DNA of 64,000 bases from Halocatena halophila (GCA_027563145.1 CP071306.1:620001-684000); one strand, 5' to 3'. Positions 36,172 through 44,876 are shown, counted from the stretch's first letter. Numbers and translations: made by a program. Notes: a model not told the origin generated them from the sequence alone.

Positions 36172-37221
36172 ATGGACGAAACGAAGATCGCAGTCCTCGG
36201 AACCGGTGGTATCGGCCGACGAACGCTCGAACTCACGACGCACAAATCATGGGTTACGCCGGTGGCGGCGTGCGATCGCTACGGGATCGCAGTTGATCAC
36301 GACGGACTCGACGTTGACGAACTGCTTGACGCCACGGAGGGAAATCTTGCAAGCGAACGCGGCTCGCAAACGTCAACAGATGGCGGTGTCGCCGTCAAAC
36401 AGAGCGGTCCGGATCGGGGAGTCGTAGCCTCAGAGCAGGCAGTTTCGACGGAAACACCGATCGAGGACGTGATCGCAGAGAGCGAGGCGATCGATGCGGT
36501 TGTGCTTGCGCTTCCGAATCTGGAACACGATTTCATTCCACGGATCGCCGATCGCTTCGTGGCGGCCGGCTTCGAGGGAGTCCTTATCGATGTGCTCAAG
36601 CGCTCGCGCGTGATTGGCATGCTCGATGAGCGCGCCGACGCCTTCGAAAGCAACGGTATCACGTTCGTCTGTGGTGCCGGTGCAACGCCCGGCTTTCTCA
36701 CCGGCGCGGCCGCACTCGCAGCGCAGTCGTTCGTGACGGTCGAGTCGATCGACATCTGGTGGGGTGTCGGACTCAAATCCGGCTACGCTGACAATCGAGG
36801 CACCGTTCGTGAGGACATTGCCCACCTCGAGGAGTACGACATCGAAACTGCGAGAGAACTTTCGGACGAAGAGATCGAGGCGATCATCGACGAGCACGAC
36901 GGCGTGCTCGAGTTCACAGACATGGAACACGCCGACGACGTTCTGCTAGAGCGGGCGGGCATCTGTGACGCCGAAGACGTAACCGTCGGCGGGATACTCG
37001 ACGTTCGGAGCGACGAAAAGCCAACGACGACGACCGTCACTGTCACGGGAACGACGTTCGATGGTGAGCAGGCAACGAACACGTTCGAACTGGGTGATGC
37101 AACGAGTATGGCTGCCAACGTAAACGGTCCGGCGGTCGGCTATCTCAAAACGGCTGTCCAACGGAACAGAAACGGCATCTACGGCGTGTTTGGTCCCACA
37201 GAGCTGTTGCCGGGGTTCTAG
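36172..37221 (+). CDS. bioU: BioU-type (S)-8-amino-7-oxononanoate aminating enzyme (suicide KAPA-to-DAPA)
   Basis: 349 residues. Saccharopine-dehydrogenase-like oxidoreductase: Rossmann start KIAVLGTGGIGRRTLELT, then VVLALPNLEHDFIPRIADRF and CGAGATPGFLTGAAALAA. Its position between bioB and bioF, with no bioA seen, matches the BioU enzyme known from cyanobacteria and reported in haloarchaea, which uses its own lysine as amino donor and works once. Lys143 in LIDVLKRSRVIG is a candidate for that lysine; this is inference from the equivalent helix position. A Ser/Gly-rich insert (about 60-95) looks disordered. GGAG precedes the ATG. Confidence 0.8.
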   Translation: MDETKIAVLGTGGIGRRTLELTTHKSWVTPVAACDRYGIAVDHDGLDVDELLDATEGNLASERGSQTSTDGGVAVKQSGPDRGVVASEQAVSTETPIEDVIAESEAIDAVVLALPNLEHDFIPRIADRFVAAGFEGVLIDVLKRSRVIGMLDERADAFESNGITFVCGAGATPGFLTGAAALAAQSFVTVESIDIWWGVGLKSGYADNRGTVREDIAHLEEYDIETARELSDEEIEAIIDEHDGVLEFTDMEHADDVLLERAGICDAEDVTVGGILDVRSDEKPTTTTVTVTGTTFDGEQATNTFELGDATSMAANVNGPAVGYLKTAVQRNRNGIYGVFGPTELLPGF

Positions 37222-37223
37222 GC

Positions 37224-38438
37224 ATGCGCTCGGAATCGTCGTCAGGACACGGCTTCGATCCCGTGGCTCGACTCAACGCGAGAGAGGATGTGGGGCTCCG
37301 CCGAGAGCTATCACCGCACGAAACGGTCGGTGCGCGAACCAGGTGGACAAACGATCCCTGTGGTGCACAGCCGGTGTTTGCTGGTGACACTCCGGCGATC
37401 GTGATGGCTTCGAACAACTATCTGGGTCTGGCCGGCGACGATCGCGTCACCGACGCCGCTGGCCGGTGTGCCGAGCTGGTCGGCGCTGGCGCAGGGGCGA
37501 GCCGACTCGTCACCGGTGATACGCCCGCCCATCGGGCGCTCGAGCGCGATCTCGCTCGCACGAAAGGAACTAAGCGCGCACTCACCTTTTCTTCGGGCTA
37601 CGCTGCGAACGTGGGGACGATTACGGCACTCGATCCCGATGTGGTCTTCTCCGATGTGTCCAACCACGCCTCGATCATCGATGGCTGTCGACTCGCATCC
37701 AGCGAGGTCGTCGTCTACGACCACTGCGACCCCGACGCACTGGAGACGGCAATGGCAGACCGTGCGAATGAGCTCGCATCTACGGACTCGTGGCTGGTGG
37801 TCACCGACTCCGTATTCAGCATGGACGGCGATGTGGCTCCGCTCTCTTCGCTCTGTGACGTGGCCGAGCAATACGGGGCGTGGATGATGGTCGATGAGGC
37901 CCACGCCACCGGCCTGTATGCGGACGGTGGCGGGATCGTCCAGCGCGATGGTCTTTCTGACCGGATACAGATCCAGCTCGGAACGCTCTCGAAGGCGCTG
38001 GGTGCGCAGGGTGGCTACGTGGCAGCCAGCGAACCGGTGGTCGAGCTGCTCGCAAACGAGGCCCGGTCGTTCGTTTACTCGACTGGCCTCGCCCCGCCGG
38101 CGGCCGCGGCGGCGCAAACGGCACTCTCGATCGCGCGCCACGGCGACCGCCGACAGCAGCTCTGGTCGAACGTCGATCGCCTGCGGACTGGCCTCACAGC
38201 GGCTGGCTACGACATTGCCGGATCATCACAAATCCTCCCGGTCATCGTTGGTGACCGACAGGACGCGGTGGCGCTCGCAGCGGAACTTGCTGAAGAAGGG
38301 ATCGTCGCCCCGGCGATTCGCCCACCGACAGTTCCCGAAGGAACAAGTCGCATCCGACTTGCGCCGATGGCGACACACACATCCGAAGACATCGACCGCT
38401 GTGTCAAAGCGTTCGAGCGCGCGGAGGTCGCACCGTGA
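37224..38438 (+). CDS. bioF: 8-amino-7-oxononanoate synthase BioF
   Basis: 404 residues, PLP-dependent alpha-oxoamine synthase joining pimeloyl thioester and alanine to KAPA. MASNNYLGLAGDDRVTDAA is the family opening; LTFSSGYAANVGTI, MMVDEAHATGLYADGG and the Schiff-base Lys257 in QLGTLSKALGAQGGYVA are present. The first about 50 residues are longer than in E. coli. Starts two bases after bioU; the stop overlaps bioD in GTGA. Confidence 0.95.
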   Translation: MRSESSSGHGFDPVARLNAREDVGLRRELSPHETVGARTRWTNDPCGAQPVFAGDTPAIVMASNNYLGLAGDDRVTDAAGRCAELVGAGAGASRLVTGDTPAHRALERDLARTKGTKRALTFSSGYAANVGTITALDPDVVFSDVSNHASIIDGCRLASSEVVVYDHCDPDALETAMADRANELASTDSWLVVTDSVFSMDGDVAPLSSLCDVAEQYGAWMMVDEAHATGLYADGGGIVQRDGLSDRIQIQLGTLSKALGAQGGYVAASEPVVELLANEARSFVYSTGLAPPAAAAAQTALSIARHGDRRQQLWSNVDRLRTGLTAAGYDIAGSSQILPVIVGDRQDAVALAAELAEEGIVAPAIRPPTVPEGTSRIRLAPMATHTSEDIDRCVKAFERAEVAP

Positions 38439-39124
38439 ACGTCGCGGTACTGGGCACCGACACTGGCGTTGGAAAGACGATCATCACCGCGGGACTGGTC
38501 GGTGCGCTACGACGTGAGGGCTACGACGCACGGGCCGTAAAGCCAGCCCAAACCGGCTATCCACCGGACGATGACGCCGGTACTGTCGCCAAGATTTGTA
38601 ACGAATCGACGGCAGCGCACTGCTGTCGGTATCTGGATGAACCGCTTGCACCCGCCATCGCCGCCGATCGGTCGGACCGGCAGCTCTCGTTCGATGCGCT
38701 TTTCGCGGACGTAACCGATGCCCTCGATTCAGCTGCAATCGGCGTTCTCGAGGGCGTTGGTGGCGTTCGTGTTCCAGTGACCGCTGAAAGCGAGCTCCTT
38801 GATCTCGTCTCTGCTCTTGAGTGTCCCGCAATCGTCGTTTCTCGCCCTGCGCTAGGAACACTCAATCACACCGCGCTGACTGTCGAGGCCCTCCAGAGAC
38901 GTGCAATCCCGGTGCTTGGTGTCGTCCTTAATCAGTTCACTGGCGACACCGTGGCCGAACGAACGAATCCCGACGCTCTCGGATCGATGATCGAGTGTCC
39001 GATCAGTACGTTCCCTTCTGTCGAGCAGGATGCGGTGATTGAAACCACACAAACCCGGCTCGCGTCCACCATCGATCGCATTCTCGATCACACACCCCCA
39101 GCACAGGTGCGTACTCGAGAGTAA
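38435..39124 (+). CDS. bioD: dethiobiotin synthetase BioD
   Basis: 229 residues starting from GTG. P-loop GTDTGVGKTIITAGL (residues 7-20), ARAVKPAQTGYPP for DAPA/KAPA carbamate binding, and LEGVGGVRVPVTAE for Mg. It forms the ureido ring from DAPA, CO2 and ATP. Overlap with bioF by four bases shows coupling. Last gene of the operon. Confidence 0.95.
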   Translation: MNVAVLGTDTGVGKTIITAGLVGALRREGYDARAVKPAQTGYPPDDDAGTVAKICNESTAAHCCRYLDEPLAPAIAADRSDRQLSFDALFADVTDALDSAAIGVLEGVGGVRVPVTAESELLDLVSALECPAIVVSRPALGTLNHTALTVEALQRRAIPVLGVVLNQFTGDTVAERTNPDALGSMIECPISTFPSVEQDAVIETTQTRLASTIDRILDHTPPAQVRTRE

Positions 39125-39201
39125 CACACCCCATTCGAATGGTTCCAATGAGTCTCTGTTCGTCCCTCCCTGATTAATACGGAACAGCCCAAAGCGAATC
39201 T

Positions 39202-39648
39202 ATGAGACGACGCACAATGTTGCGCTCGATCGGAACGGTTGTTGGATTCGCAACGACGGCTGGATCAATCTCGACAACCCGCGCTCGGACGAACTCTGTG
39301 GAGTCGCCGACGCTAGTCGACCGTTCGTTTACCGTCGAGGGGGTAGCCCCCGGCAATGACTCCAGGGCCAGCGCAAACATTTCCGAAGATGAAATCGAAC
39401 TCACCGGTACGATCACGGGATCGAGCTCCTGTCAGACCGCCCAGCTCGCCGGTTGTTGTATCATCGATGAGGAGTTCGTTGCCGCGATTGAAACGGTCGA
39501 ACCCGACGATGAAGAGGTCTGTCTCCCACATCTCACCGAGATAACCTACCGGGCACGCTTTCAGTTCGAACCCGCCAGTCCACAGCGCGTCACCGTGATC
39601 CACGACGATCGAGTGGTGTTGGGTCCCGACTCATCAAACAATACATAG
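39202..39648 (+). CDS. secreted hypothetical protein with Tat-like signal
   Basis: 148 residues. MRRRTMLRSIGTVVGFATTA is a twin-arginine-like signal with a weak hydrophobic core and no lipobox. The mature part is acidic with three Cys close together (SCQTAQLAGCC) that could form a disulfide or metal site, and a beta-sandwich-like end (YRARFQFEPASPQRVTVI). No family recognised. It stands alone between the biotin operon and dps. Confidence 0.65.
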   Translation: MRRRTMLRSIGTVVGFATTAGSISTTRARTNSVESPTLVDRSFTVEGVAPGNDSRASANISEDEIELTGTITGSSSCQTAQLAGCCIIDEEFVAAIETVEPDDEEVCLPHLTEITYRARFQFEPASPQRVTVIHDDRVVLGPDSSNNT

Positions 39649-39721
39649 TCCGAATGAGGATTCACCAACCGCCGACCAGGAAGCAAATATTCTAGATTCG
39701 AATGTTTCCACACTAAAATAG

Positions 39722-39733
39722 AAACTCGAGTTT
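39722..39733. promoter_or_regulatory. perfect palindrome upstream of dps
   Basis: AAACTCGAGTTT is a 12-base perfect inverted repeat about 37 bases before the dps TATA box. Next to it TTTTGG-TTAG-CCGAAAA (39731-39747) is an imperfect inverted repeat, overlapped by GAAAA-TTA-TTTTC. Such a cluster may be an operator, for example for an iron (DtxR-like) or stress regulator. The regulator is not identified. Confidence 0.4.
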
Positions 39734-39769
39734 TGGTTAGCCGAAAATTATTTTCAATATTGGGAATGC

Positions 39770-39775
39770 TTAAGT
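39770..39775 (+). promoter_or_regulatory. TATA-like box of dps
   Basis: TTAAGT centred about 30 bases before the dps ATG at 39802. Confidence 0.5.
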
Positions 39776-39801
39776 AGGTGGCGAGAATAGGTATTAGTGA
39801 A

Positions 39802-40350
39802 ATGAGTCACCAGCAAGGGCAGATTCGCAAGGAATCGGGTACCGTCCATGGAAACGAACTCCGTCTCGACAAAGATCGGTCCGAACAGATCATCGAGGCG
39901 CTCAACACGGATCTTGCAAACAGCTATGTGCTGTATCATCAGCTGAAAAAGCACCACTGGAACGTCGAGGGTGCAGAGTTCCGGGATATGCACGTGTTCC
40001 TTGAGGAGGCCTACGAGACCGTCGAGGAAGGGGCAGACGAAATCGCCGAACGTGCACAGGCGCTTGGTGGTGTACCGGTGGCAGGAATGGGGGCACTCAC
40101 CGATCGCGCGACGGTGTCGTTCGAAGACGAGAACGTTTACGACATCAGAACGTCGCTGGAAAACGATCTAGAGATATACGGCGACATCATCGAATCGATC
40201 AGAGATCACATCGAACTCGCGGACAATCTCGGTGATTACTACACGGGAGAGATGCTTCGAGAGATCCTCATCGGTGTCGAAGAAGATGCCCACCACATCG
40301 AACATTACCTCGAGGACGATTCGCTCGTCCTCGAAAATGCCCTAAACTAA
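39802..40350 (+). CDS. dpsA: Dps/DpsA ferritin-like DNA-protection protein
   Basis: 182 residues, a four-helix ferritin. The intersubunit iron site residues are seen in LYHQLKKHHWNVEGAEFRDMH (first His, then D/E) and in HVFLEEAYETVEEGADEIAERA. VEEDAHHIEHYLED lies at the C-terminal helix. It stores iron and consumes hydrogen peroxide, as known for Halobacterium DpsA. The start is MSHQQGQIRK; eight upstream codons overlap the promoter and were excluded. Confidence 0.93.
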   Translation: MSHQQGQIRKESGTVHGNELRLDKDRSEQIIEALNTDLANSYVLYHQLKKHHWNVEGAEFRDMHVFLEEAYETVEEGADEIAERAQALGGVPVAGMGALTDRATVSFEDENVYDIRTSLENDLEIYGDIIESIRDHIELADNLGDYYTGEMLREILIGVEEDAHHIEHYLEDDSLVLENALN

Positions 40351-40400
40351 CTGCTCACGAGGTAGAACGCGTCGATTCGCGCAAGCGAACTAATCGACGC

Positions 40401-40544
40401 TTATCGTTCGAGGTCAACGACGAGATCCGTCGCAATCCAGCCGTCCTGATTGTTGGACTCGACAAAAACAGTTTTTTCTGGAGATGCCTCGTGGCACGTG
40501 ATGGTGGCGTCAGCCGATGCGATTGCAAATTCCTGCTCTGCCAT
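40401..40544 (-). CDS. 47-residue haloarchaeal protein, DUF7331-like
   Basis: The small gene reads MAEQEFAIASADATITCHEA at its start, then VFVESNNQDGWIATDLVVDL, ending LER. The middle C-H-E-x-S-P-E-K and W-I-A-T-D motifs match a very small conserved halobacterial family (DUF7331, from memory) of unknown role. A single Cys-His might bind metal in a dimer. Just upstream lies a TTAGG-N4-CCTAA palindrome overlapping the expected promoter. Confidence 0.75.
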   Translation of the reverse strand: MAEQEFAIASADATITCHEASPEKTVFVESNNQDGWIATDLVVDLER

Positions 40545-40553
40545 TATCGTAGA

Positions 40554-40567
40554 TTAGGTCTGCCTAA
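40554..40567. promoter_or_regulatory. TTAGG-N4-CCTAA palindrome at the DUF7331-like promoter
   Basis: A perfect five-base inverted repeat spaced by four bases, about 10-23 bases upstream of the 40544 start. The half-site resembles the IdeR/DtxR iron-box half TTAGG. Bound protein here should block the small gene. The regulator is inferred only from the shape. Confidence 0.45.
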
Positions 40568-40669
40568 AGCAAAAAATGTTTTGGTCTCCCTAGAAGATGC
40601 CAGCGATCGCCGTTGGCAGGCGAGCGCGACCGGCGATAGCTGTATCAACGGTGAGATACGAGTATCGGT

Positions 40670-41242
40670 ATGGACAGACGATCGGACGATCTCGATGAGT
40701 TGCTCTCAGAGCTGTCCGAGACGCTCTCGGAGCTCCAGGAATCGATCGACGAAGAATCGTCGTCGTCACGGTCTCGACCTCGGCCGCCAAGTAGATTTCT
40801 CGAATTCACCGAACAGCGGACGATTCCGGCGCTGATTTCATTGCTCGAGACGCACATCCACGCGTTGAAGCTGTTGCAAGGCGTGCTTCGAACGCTCAAC
40901 GGTCGATCGCCGATCACGGACGACGATCGTGTGCGGTCGACCGGACGGCGAACCATCGATGAGCTAAACGGTGTGCTCGACGACATCCAGGGGGCAATCG
41001 AGGGACGTCCACCGCAGGAAGCCTCTCGTGAGCTTCTCGATGACGCTCGCTCCCTCAGCAGTGAGATCGGCGATCGACTCTCCGATGGGACGGAAAACGG
41101 AACGGAGTCAACGGAGTCGGGGGCGATTAGCATCGACGTGTCATCACCAAACGACGATGACGATTCGATGAGCGTCGATGACGAACTCGACACGATCAAA
41201 CGCGATGTAGATCAAGACGAGAGCGACGACGACGAGGAGTGA
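40670..41242 (+). CDS. acidic coiled-coil haloarchaeal protein
   Basis: 190 residues. Residues 1-30 form a heptad helix (DLDELLSELSETLSELQESI), followed by an S/R/P linker, then a helical core (FTEQRTIPALISLLETHIHALKLLQGVLR). The tail after about 140 is very rich in Asp, Glu and Ser. No enzyme motif. The core recalls haloarchaeal hypothetical proteins of unknown role. Alone upstream of aglJ. Confidence 0.7.
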   Translation: MDRRSDDLDELLSELSETLSELQESIDEESSSSRSRPRPPSRFLEFTEQRTIPALISLLETHIHALKLLQGVLRTLNGRSPITDDDRVRSTGRRTIDELNGVLDDIQGAIEGRPPQEASRELLDDARSLSSEIGDRLSDGTENGTESTESGAISIDVSSPNDDDDSMSVDDELDTIKRDVDQDESDDDEE

Positions 41243-41301
41243 GCCACCCGGAGAGACGGTAACACTTTACCACCCAGAGCGGCGAGTACAACGTAGAGTC
41301 G

Positions 41302-42279
41302 ATGGATTCAGACGACGTCTGTGTGCTCATTCCGACGTATAACGAAGCAGCCACGATCGGGTCGGTGATCGATGGATTCACGGAGCAGGGCTACACGAAC
41401 GTGCTTGTCATCGATGGGCACTCGAGCGACGACACCAGAACGATTGCCACGGAGCACGGCGCGCGGGTGATCGAACAGCGTCGGTCTGGCAAAGGCCAGG
41501 CCGTTCGCGAGGCACTTGAGTATGTCGAGGTGCCGTACGTCGTGATGATCGATGGCGATGCAACGTACGATCCCAGTGCTATCGAGGACCTCCTCGAACC
41601 ACTCCGTAACGGCCGTGCAGAACACGTCATCGGTGACCGCCTGGAGGAAATCGATCCCGCAGCGATGAGCCGCATGAATCGAATCGGCAACCGGCTCATC
41701 AACACGGCGTTCACGCTGATTCACGGCCGAGATTTTGCCGATATCCTGAGTGGCTACCGGGCGTTCACGCGGTCATCGATCGAGCAGATGTCGCTCTCGG
41801 CCGACGGCCTGACGATCGAAACCGAACTCGCAGTGGCGTGTGTCAAACACCGGATTCCGACGGCGGTCGTTCCGATCGACTATCGACCACGCCCGAACGG
41901 TTCGGAATCGAATCTCGACCCGGTCAGGGATGGTGGACGGATCTTCCACACGCTCTACCGACTTGCGCGTACGAACAATCCCGTGTTCTACTTCGGCAGC
42001 CTTGGGCTTTGTAGCGTGTTATTCGGTTCGACCGTCGGCGCGTATGTCGGCTATGAGTGGTTCGTGGTCCACGTCTCACACGAGGCACTGGCGGTGCTCT
42101 CTGCGTTTGCAATACTGCTCGGCGTGCAGCTGTTCATGTTCGGCGTGGTTACTGATATGGTCGTTGCCGTCAACCGAGAACATACACGCCAGATTGAATC
42201 GCTCGCAGAACAGCTGCATGAAACGGCCGATACCGAGCCCCAAGAGCGATCTGCACAGGAGTCCGAGCGTCGTCACTAG
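41302..42279 (+). CDS. aglJ: AglJ-type dolichol-phosphate glycosyltransferase (GT2)
   Basis: 325 residues. GT-A domain: CVLIPTYNEAATIGSVIDGF, VIDGHSSDDTRTIA, then GKGQAVREAL and the metal motif MIDGDATYD; ILSGYRAFTRSSIEQM follows. Two membrane helices near residues 225-285 anchor it. This matches AglJ, which puts the first sugar of the S-layer N-glycan onto dolichol phosphate in Haloferax. TATA-like TTTACC lies about 30 bases upstream. Its stop overlaps the next, convergent stop by four bases. Confidence 0.9.
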   Translation: MDSDDVCVLIPTYNEAATIGSVIDGFTEQGYTNVLVIDGHSSDDTRTIATEHGARVIEQRRSGKGQAVREALEYVEVPYVVMIDGDATYDPSAIEDLLEPLRNGRAEHVIGDRLEEIDPAAMSRMNRIGNRLINTAFTLIHGRDFADILSGYRAFTRSSIEQMSLSADGLTIETELAVACVKHRIPTAVVPIDYRPRPNGSESNLDPVRDGGRIFHTLYRLARTNNPVFYFGSLGLCSVLFGSTVGAYVGYEWFVVHVSHEALAVLSAFAILLGVQLFMFGVVTDMVVAVNREHTRQIESLAEQLHETADTEPQERSAQESERRH

Positions 42280-42608
42280 GAAGGAAACACAGAGCGCAAC
42301 CGATCGAGCCACGGATTCGAATGCTCTCTGCGTGCGGTTTCGAACACCGGATGGAGATCGTTCAACAGCTGCTGTTTGGTTTCGAACTCGGATCGTGGCA
42401 CCTGCTCTAGTGCCTCAGAGAAGGCAATTGTTCCACCTGCTGCGTTGTACGGCACTGCCACGTCACCCACAGTCTCGAGGAGCGTCCGTCGATCCGTCGG
42501 ATACGACACGTCAGCAGCTGAGAGCTCAGAATCGAGGGCTGCAATGCCGAACGCGACCGTTTGTTCGCCATCCTCGGGACGGTTCGGTTGGGGAGTACGA
42601 CCGCTCAT
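42276..42608 (-). CDS. small acidic protein, DUF5789-like
   Basis: 110 residues. The core FGIAALDSELSAADVSYPTD followed by RRTLLETVGDVAVPY and TIAFSEALEQV resembles DUF5789-type haloarchaeal proteins (YP-x-T-x-x-E-L...GD...). Unknown function, no signal. Convergent with aglJ. Confidence 0.65.
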   Translation of the reverse strand: MSGRTPQPNRPEDGEQTVAFGIAALDSELSAADVSYPTDRRTLLETVGDVAVPYNAAGGTIAFSEALEQVPRSEFETKQQLLNDLHPVFETARREHSNPWLDRLRSVFPS

Positions 42609-42709
42609 TACTGGAGGTATGTTCCCGCGAATTGAAAAGCTACTCCTTCACGCGCCGATTTCACACCAGAGCCCGCAACTATATCCGACTGGATTGATTG
42701 TTCACACGT

Positions 42710-42922
42710 ATGACCGACTACACGACGGTGTCGATTCCGAAGGATCTCGCCGATCGGGTCGAAGAGACGATCGAAGGGACGAGCTTTTCGAGCACCAGCG
42801 ATCTGGTCAGGTTTCTCTTGCGATCGATCGTCATCCAGCATCAGCGTTCTGGCGATCTCTCAGAAGCTGAGTTCCAGGAAATCGCCAGTCAGCTCAAAGA
42901 TCTTGGCTACCTTCACGATTGA
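42710..42922 (+). CDS. ribbon-helix-helix (CopG-type) protein
   Basis: 70 residues from ATG 42710. YTTVSIPKDLADRVEETIEG is the antiparallel ribbon and first helix, and FSSTSDLVRFLLRSIVIQ the second helix, the RHH DNA-binding fold. Likely a dimeric transcription factor; targets unknown. Its 3' end overlaps the convergent next gene by 29 bases. Confidence 0.8.
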   Translation: MTDYTTVSIPKDLADRVEETIEGTSFSSTSDLVRFLLRSIVIQHQRSGDLSEAEFQEIASQLKDLGYLHD

Positions 42923-43331
42923 GTTCGCTCGGGCTGACAGTTTCGACAGGAGGCTCGGCATCGACGATCGTTAGCGCAATTTCGTTTCCCCGTCGATCGA
43001 ACGCCGTGAGCCCTTCCCATGGCGGGACAGCCAGCACCACCACCTGGTGTAGATCGTCGTCCATCGACAGCGTTCGCTTGCCCGACGGATGGGAGATGAA
43101 TCGACCCTGCGACCGTGGTGTTCCGAGGTCCATCCCGAAGACTGCCGTGATCGACGATCCGGCGGTTGGATGATAAAAGTGCGTGAAAACGTCCGTCTCT
43201 GGTTCCAGCTCGTCGGCCGTATCGAGCGCTGTGGCCGGCGAAACTGTGAGCGGAATCGATATTGAGGCCGGTGCCTTCTCACCGGCGAAATCGAGCAACA
43301 CGGCCGCGAGACCACGGGTGATGTAGCACAC
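42894..43331 (-). CDS. conserved hypothetical protein
   Basis: 145 residues, beta-rich and acidic. Visible stretches are SISIPLTVSPATALDTADEL, FTHFYHPTAGSSITAVFGM, and VVVLAVPPWEGLTAFDRRGN. No signal, membrane segment or enzyme motif recognised. It overlaps the RHH gene tail to tail by 29 bases. Confidence 0.6.
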   Translation of the reverse strand: MCYITRGLAAVLLDFAGEKAPASISIPLTVSPATALDTADELEPETDVFTHFYHPTAGSSITAVFGMDLGTPRSQGRFISHPSGKRTLSMDDDLHQVVVLAVPPWEGLTAFDRRGNEIALTIVDAEPPVETVSPSELNREGSQDL

Positions 43332-43376
43332 GGCTTCTCTACGGTCGGGAATGAGTTAATTCATATGTCGGCAATC

Positions 43377-44057
43377 TCATCCCAGCCGGCTCGAAAGCAG
43401 CTGTTTGAGCAGCCCAGGAAATCGTTGTCTTGCGGTATCGATCGCCGACACGAGTGGCTCGGTTGCGTCAGTCCCAATGGGGTGGCCATGACCCATAAAC
43501 AGTCGCTCAACCGGCCGGTCGGTCAGTTCGGCCGGCGGTGTCAGCCGGAGCATGGGATGGACGCCAACGGGTTCGTCGCCAACACAAAAGTATGCGGCCG
43601 CACCAACCGACTCGGGAACGTAGACGGTTGCATCCGACGGTCGATAGAGGACTACCTCCTTCCAGAAGCGGTTGTCGATTCGTTTCGACAGTTCGAACCC
43701 CGTTGCGCCGAGTTCACCACCGAGCGCGCGCACTGGACCGTCGAGGTCATCGTCGATCGATTGCATCCACGTTGGTCGATAGATCGGCACCTCGTGTCGG
43801 GTGGCAATGGCCACGGCATCTCGCTTGTGTCTGTCAAGTGCGATTACCACCCCGAGCACCGGTCCACGAGGGCGAAGCAGTTCATCGAGCCCATCGCAAT
43901 CGACTGGGTCAACGAGCCAGATGCCATCGCGATCCGAATCGGTGAGCGCATAGCTCGCGCGTTCCATTTTTTCATCCGGATACGCAATCCAGCCGAGTGC
44001 ATCATCCTGACGGTGAATCACATCGAACGACGTCCCGGTCGTGTCACCTGCTGTCAC
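43377..44057 (-). CDS. degenerate MBL-fold-like protein
   Basis: 226 residues from GTG 44057. Its layout resembles a metallo-beta-lactamase domain (WLVDPVDCDGLDELL, VVIALDRHKRDAVAIA, ATVYVPESVG and LFMGHGHPIG), but the HxHxDH metal motif is replaced by DRHKRD, so metal catalysis looks lost or altered. GHGHP near the end is the one ligand region kept. The upstream in-frame extension overlaps the next gene and was not used. Start uncertain. Confidence 0.6.
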   Translation of the reverse strand: MTAGDTTGTSFDVIHRQDDALGWIAYPDEKMERASYALTDSDRDGIWLVDPVDCDGLDELLRPRGPVLGVVIALDRHKRDAVAIATRHEVPIYRPTWMQSIDDDLDGPVRALGGELGATGFELSKRIDNRFWKEVVLYRPSDATVYVPESVGAAAYFCVGDEPVGVHPMLRLTPPAELTDRPVERLFMGHGHPIGTDATEPLVSAIDTARQRFPGLLKQLLSSRLG

Positions 44058-44109
44058 AGGCTCCGTTAGGACGGCGGACAAAAAAAGGATCCGGGCGACG
44101 GCGATCTGA

Positions 44110-44853
44110 TCACTCCAGTGTGACCGCAATGGCCCGGCCATACAGGTAGTAGCCGCTCACGTGCACGTGAAATCTGAGAAAAAAGCCGACGAATAACAGC
44201 TGGAGCACCAGGGCGACCGGAAACAGACAAAGTCGGACGAACGCACCTCCAATTCGACCAACGGCATAGTCCTCGGTTGTCACACACTTCACCAGCACTC
44301 GCCAGGCGAACGCCCGGTTCATCGAGTCCGTATGGGCGAACAGCGCGAGTGCAGCCGGCAGCAGATAGATCGCAATCAGCGTCCAGAACAGCCCACAGAG
44401 GACGAGCATCGATCCGACTGCATTCGTGAACGCGCCAACGCTCGAAGCCGGTTGCTCACTTCGGAGGGTCACGGCCACGACGATGGCGACTGTTCCGGGG
44501 AGCAGATAGGCAAGCGTGATCAGCGTGACTTTCGCGCCATCGAGGAACATTGCCGGACTGAACGCTGGTGGCGTGGATTCGCCCGCAAGCAGTCGTCCGA
44601 GCACCGCGACGAAATAGCCACGGGTGAGGAGATAGACCAGCAGCTGGCCGAGAACGAGAACGACGAGCACACCCAGTTGCCCCGAGCTCCCAAGCTCCGA
44701 CACCGCTGTCGAGGTGTCTATCTCCTGAATACTACTCGCGTACGATCCAATCAGCAATGCAAGCGACAACAACAGATACGAAACGCCACCGAGCACCACC
44801 GCCCGTGAGCCAGCCGTTCGTGATGAGGGATAGTTCAGAGCAGCCCGAAGCAC
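44110..44853 (-). CDS. DUF4013-like multi-pass membrane protein
   Basis: 247 residues from GTG 44853 (VLRAALNYPSSRTAGS...), with about six membrane segments. The motif TRGYFVAVLGRLLAGESTPP matches the DUF4013 G-Y-x-x-x-V-L...G-E...P hallmark. The start is supported by a TTATAC box centred 27 bases before this GTG; the 41-codon upstream frame was rejected for that reason. Function unknown. Confidence 0.75.
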   Translation of the reverse strand: MLRAALNYPSSRTAGSRAVVLGGVSYLLLSLALLIGSYASSIQEIDTSTAVSELGSSGQLGVLVVLVLGQLLVYLLTRGYFVAVLGRLLAGESTPPAFSPAMFLDGAKVTLITLAYLLPGTVAIVVAVTLRSEQPASSVGAFTNAVGSMLVLCGLFWTLIAIYLLPAALALFAHTDSMNRAFAWRVLVKCVTTEDYAVGRIGGAFVRLCLFPVALVLQLLFVGFFLRFHVHVSGYYLYGRAIAVTLE

Positions 44854-44876
44854 AGCGAAACGATATGGCGTCACCA

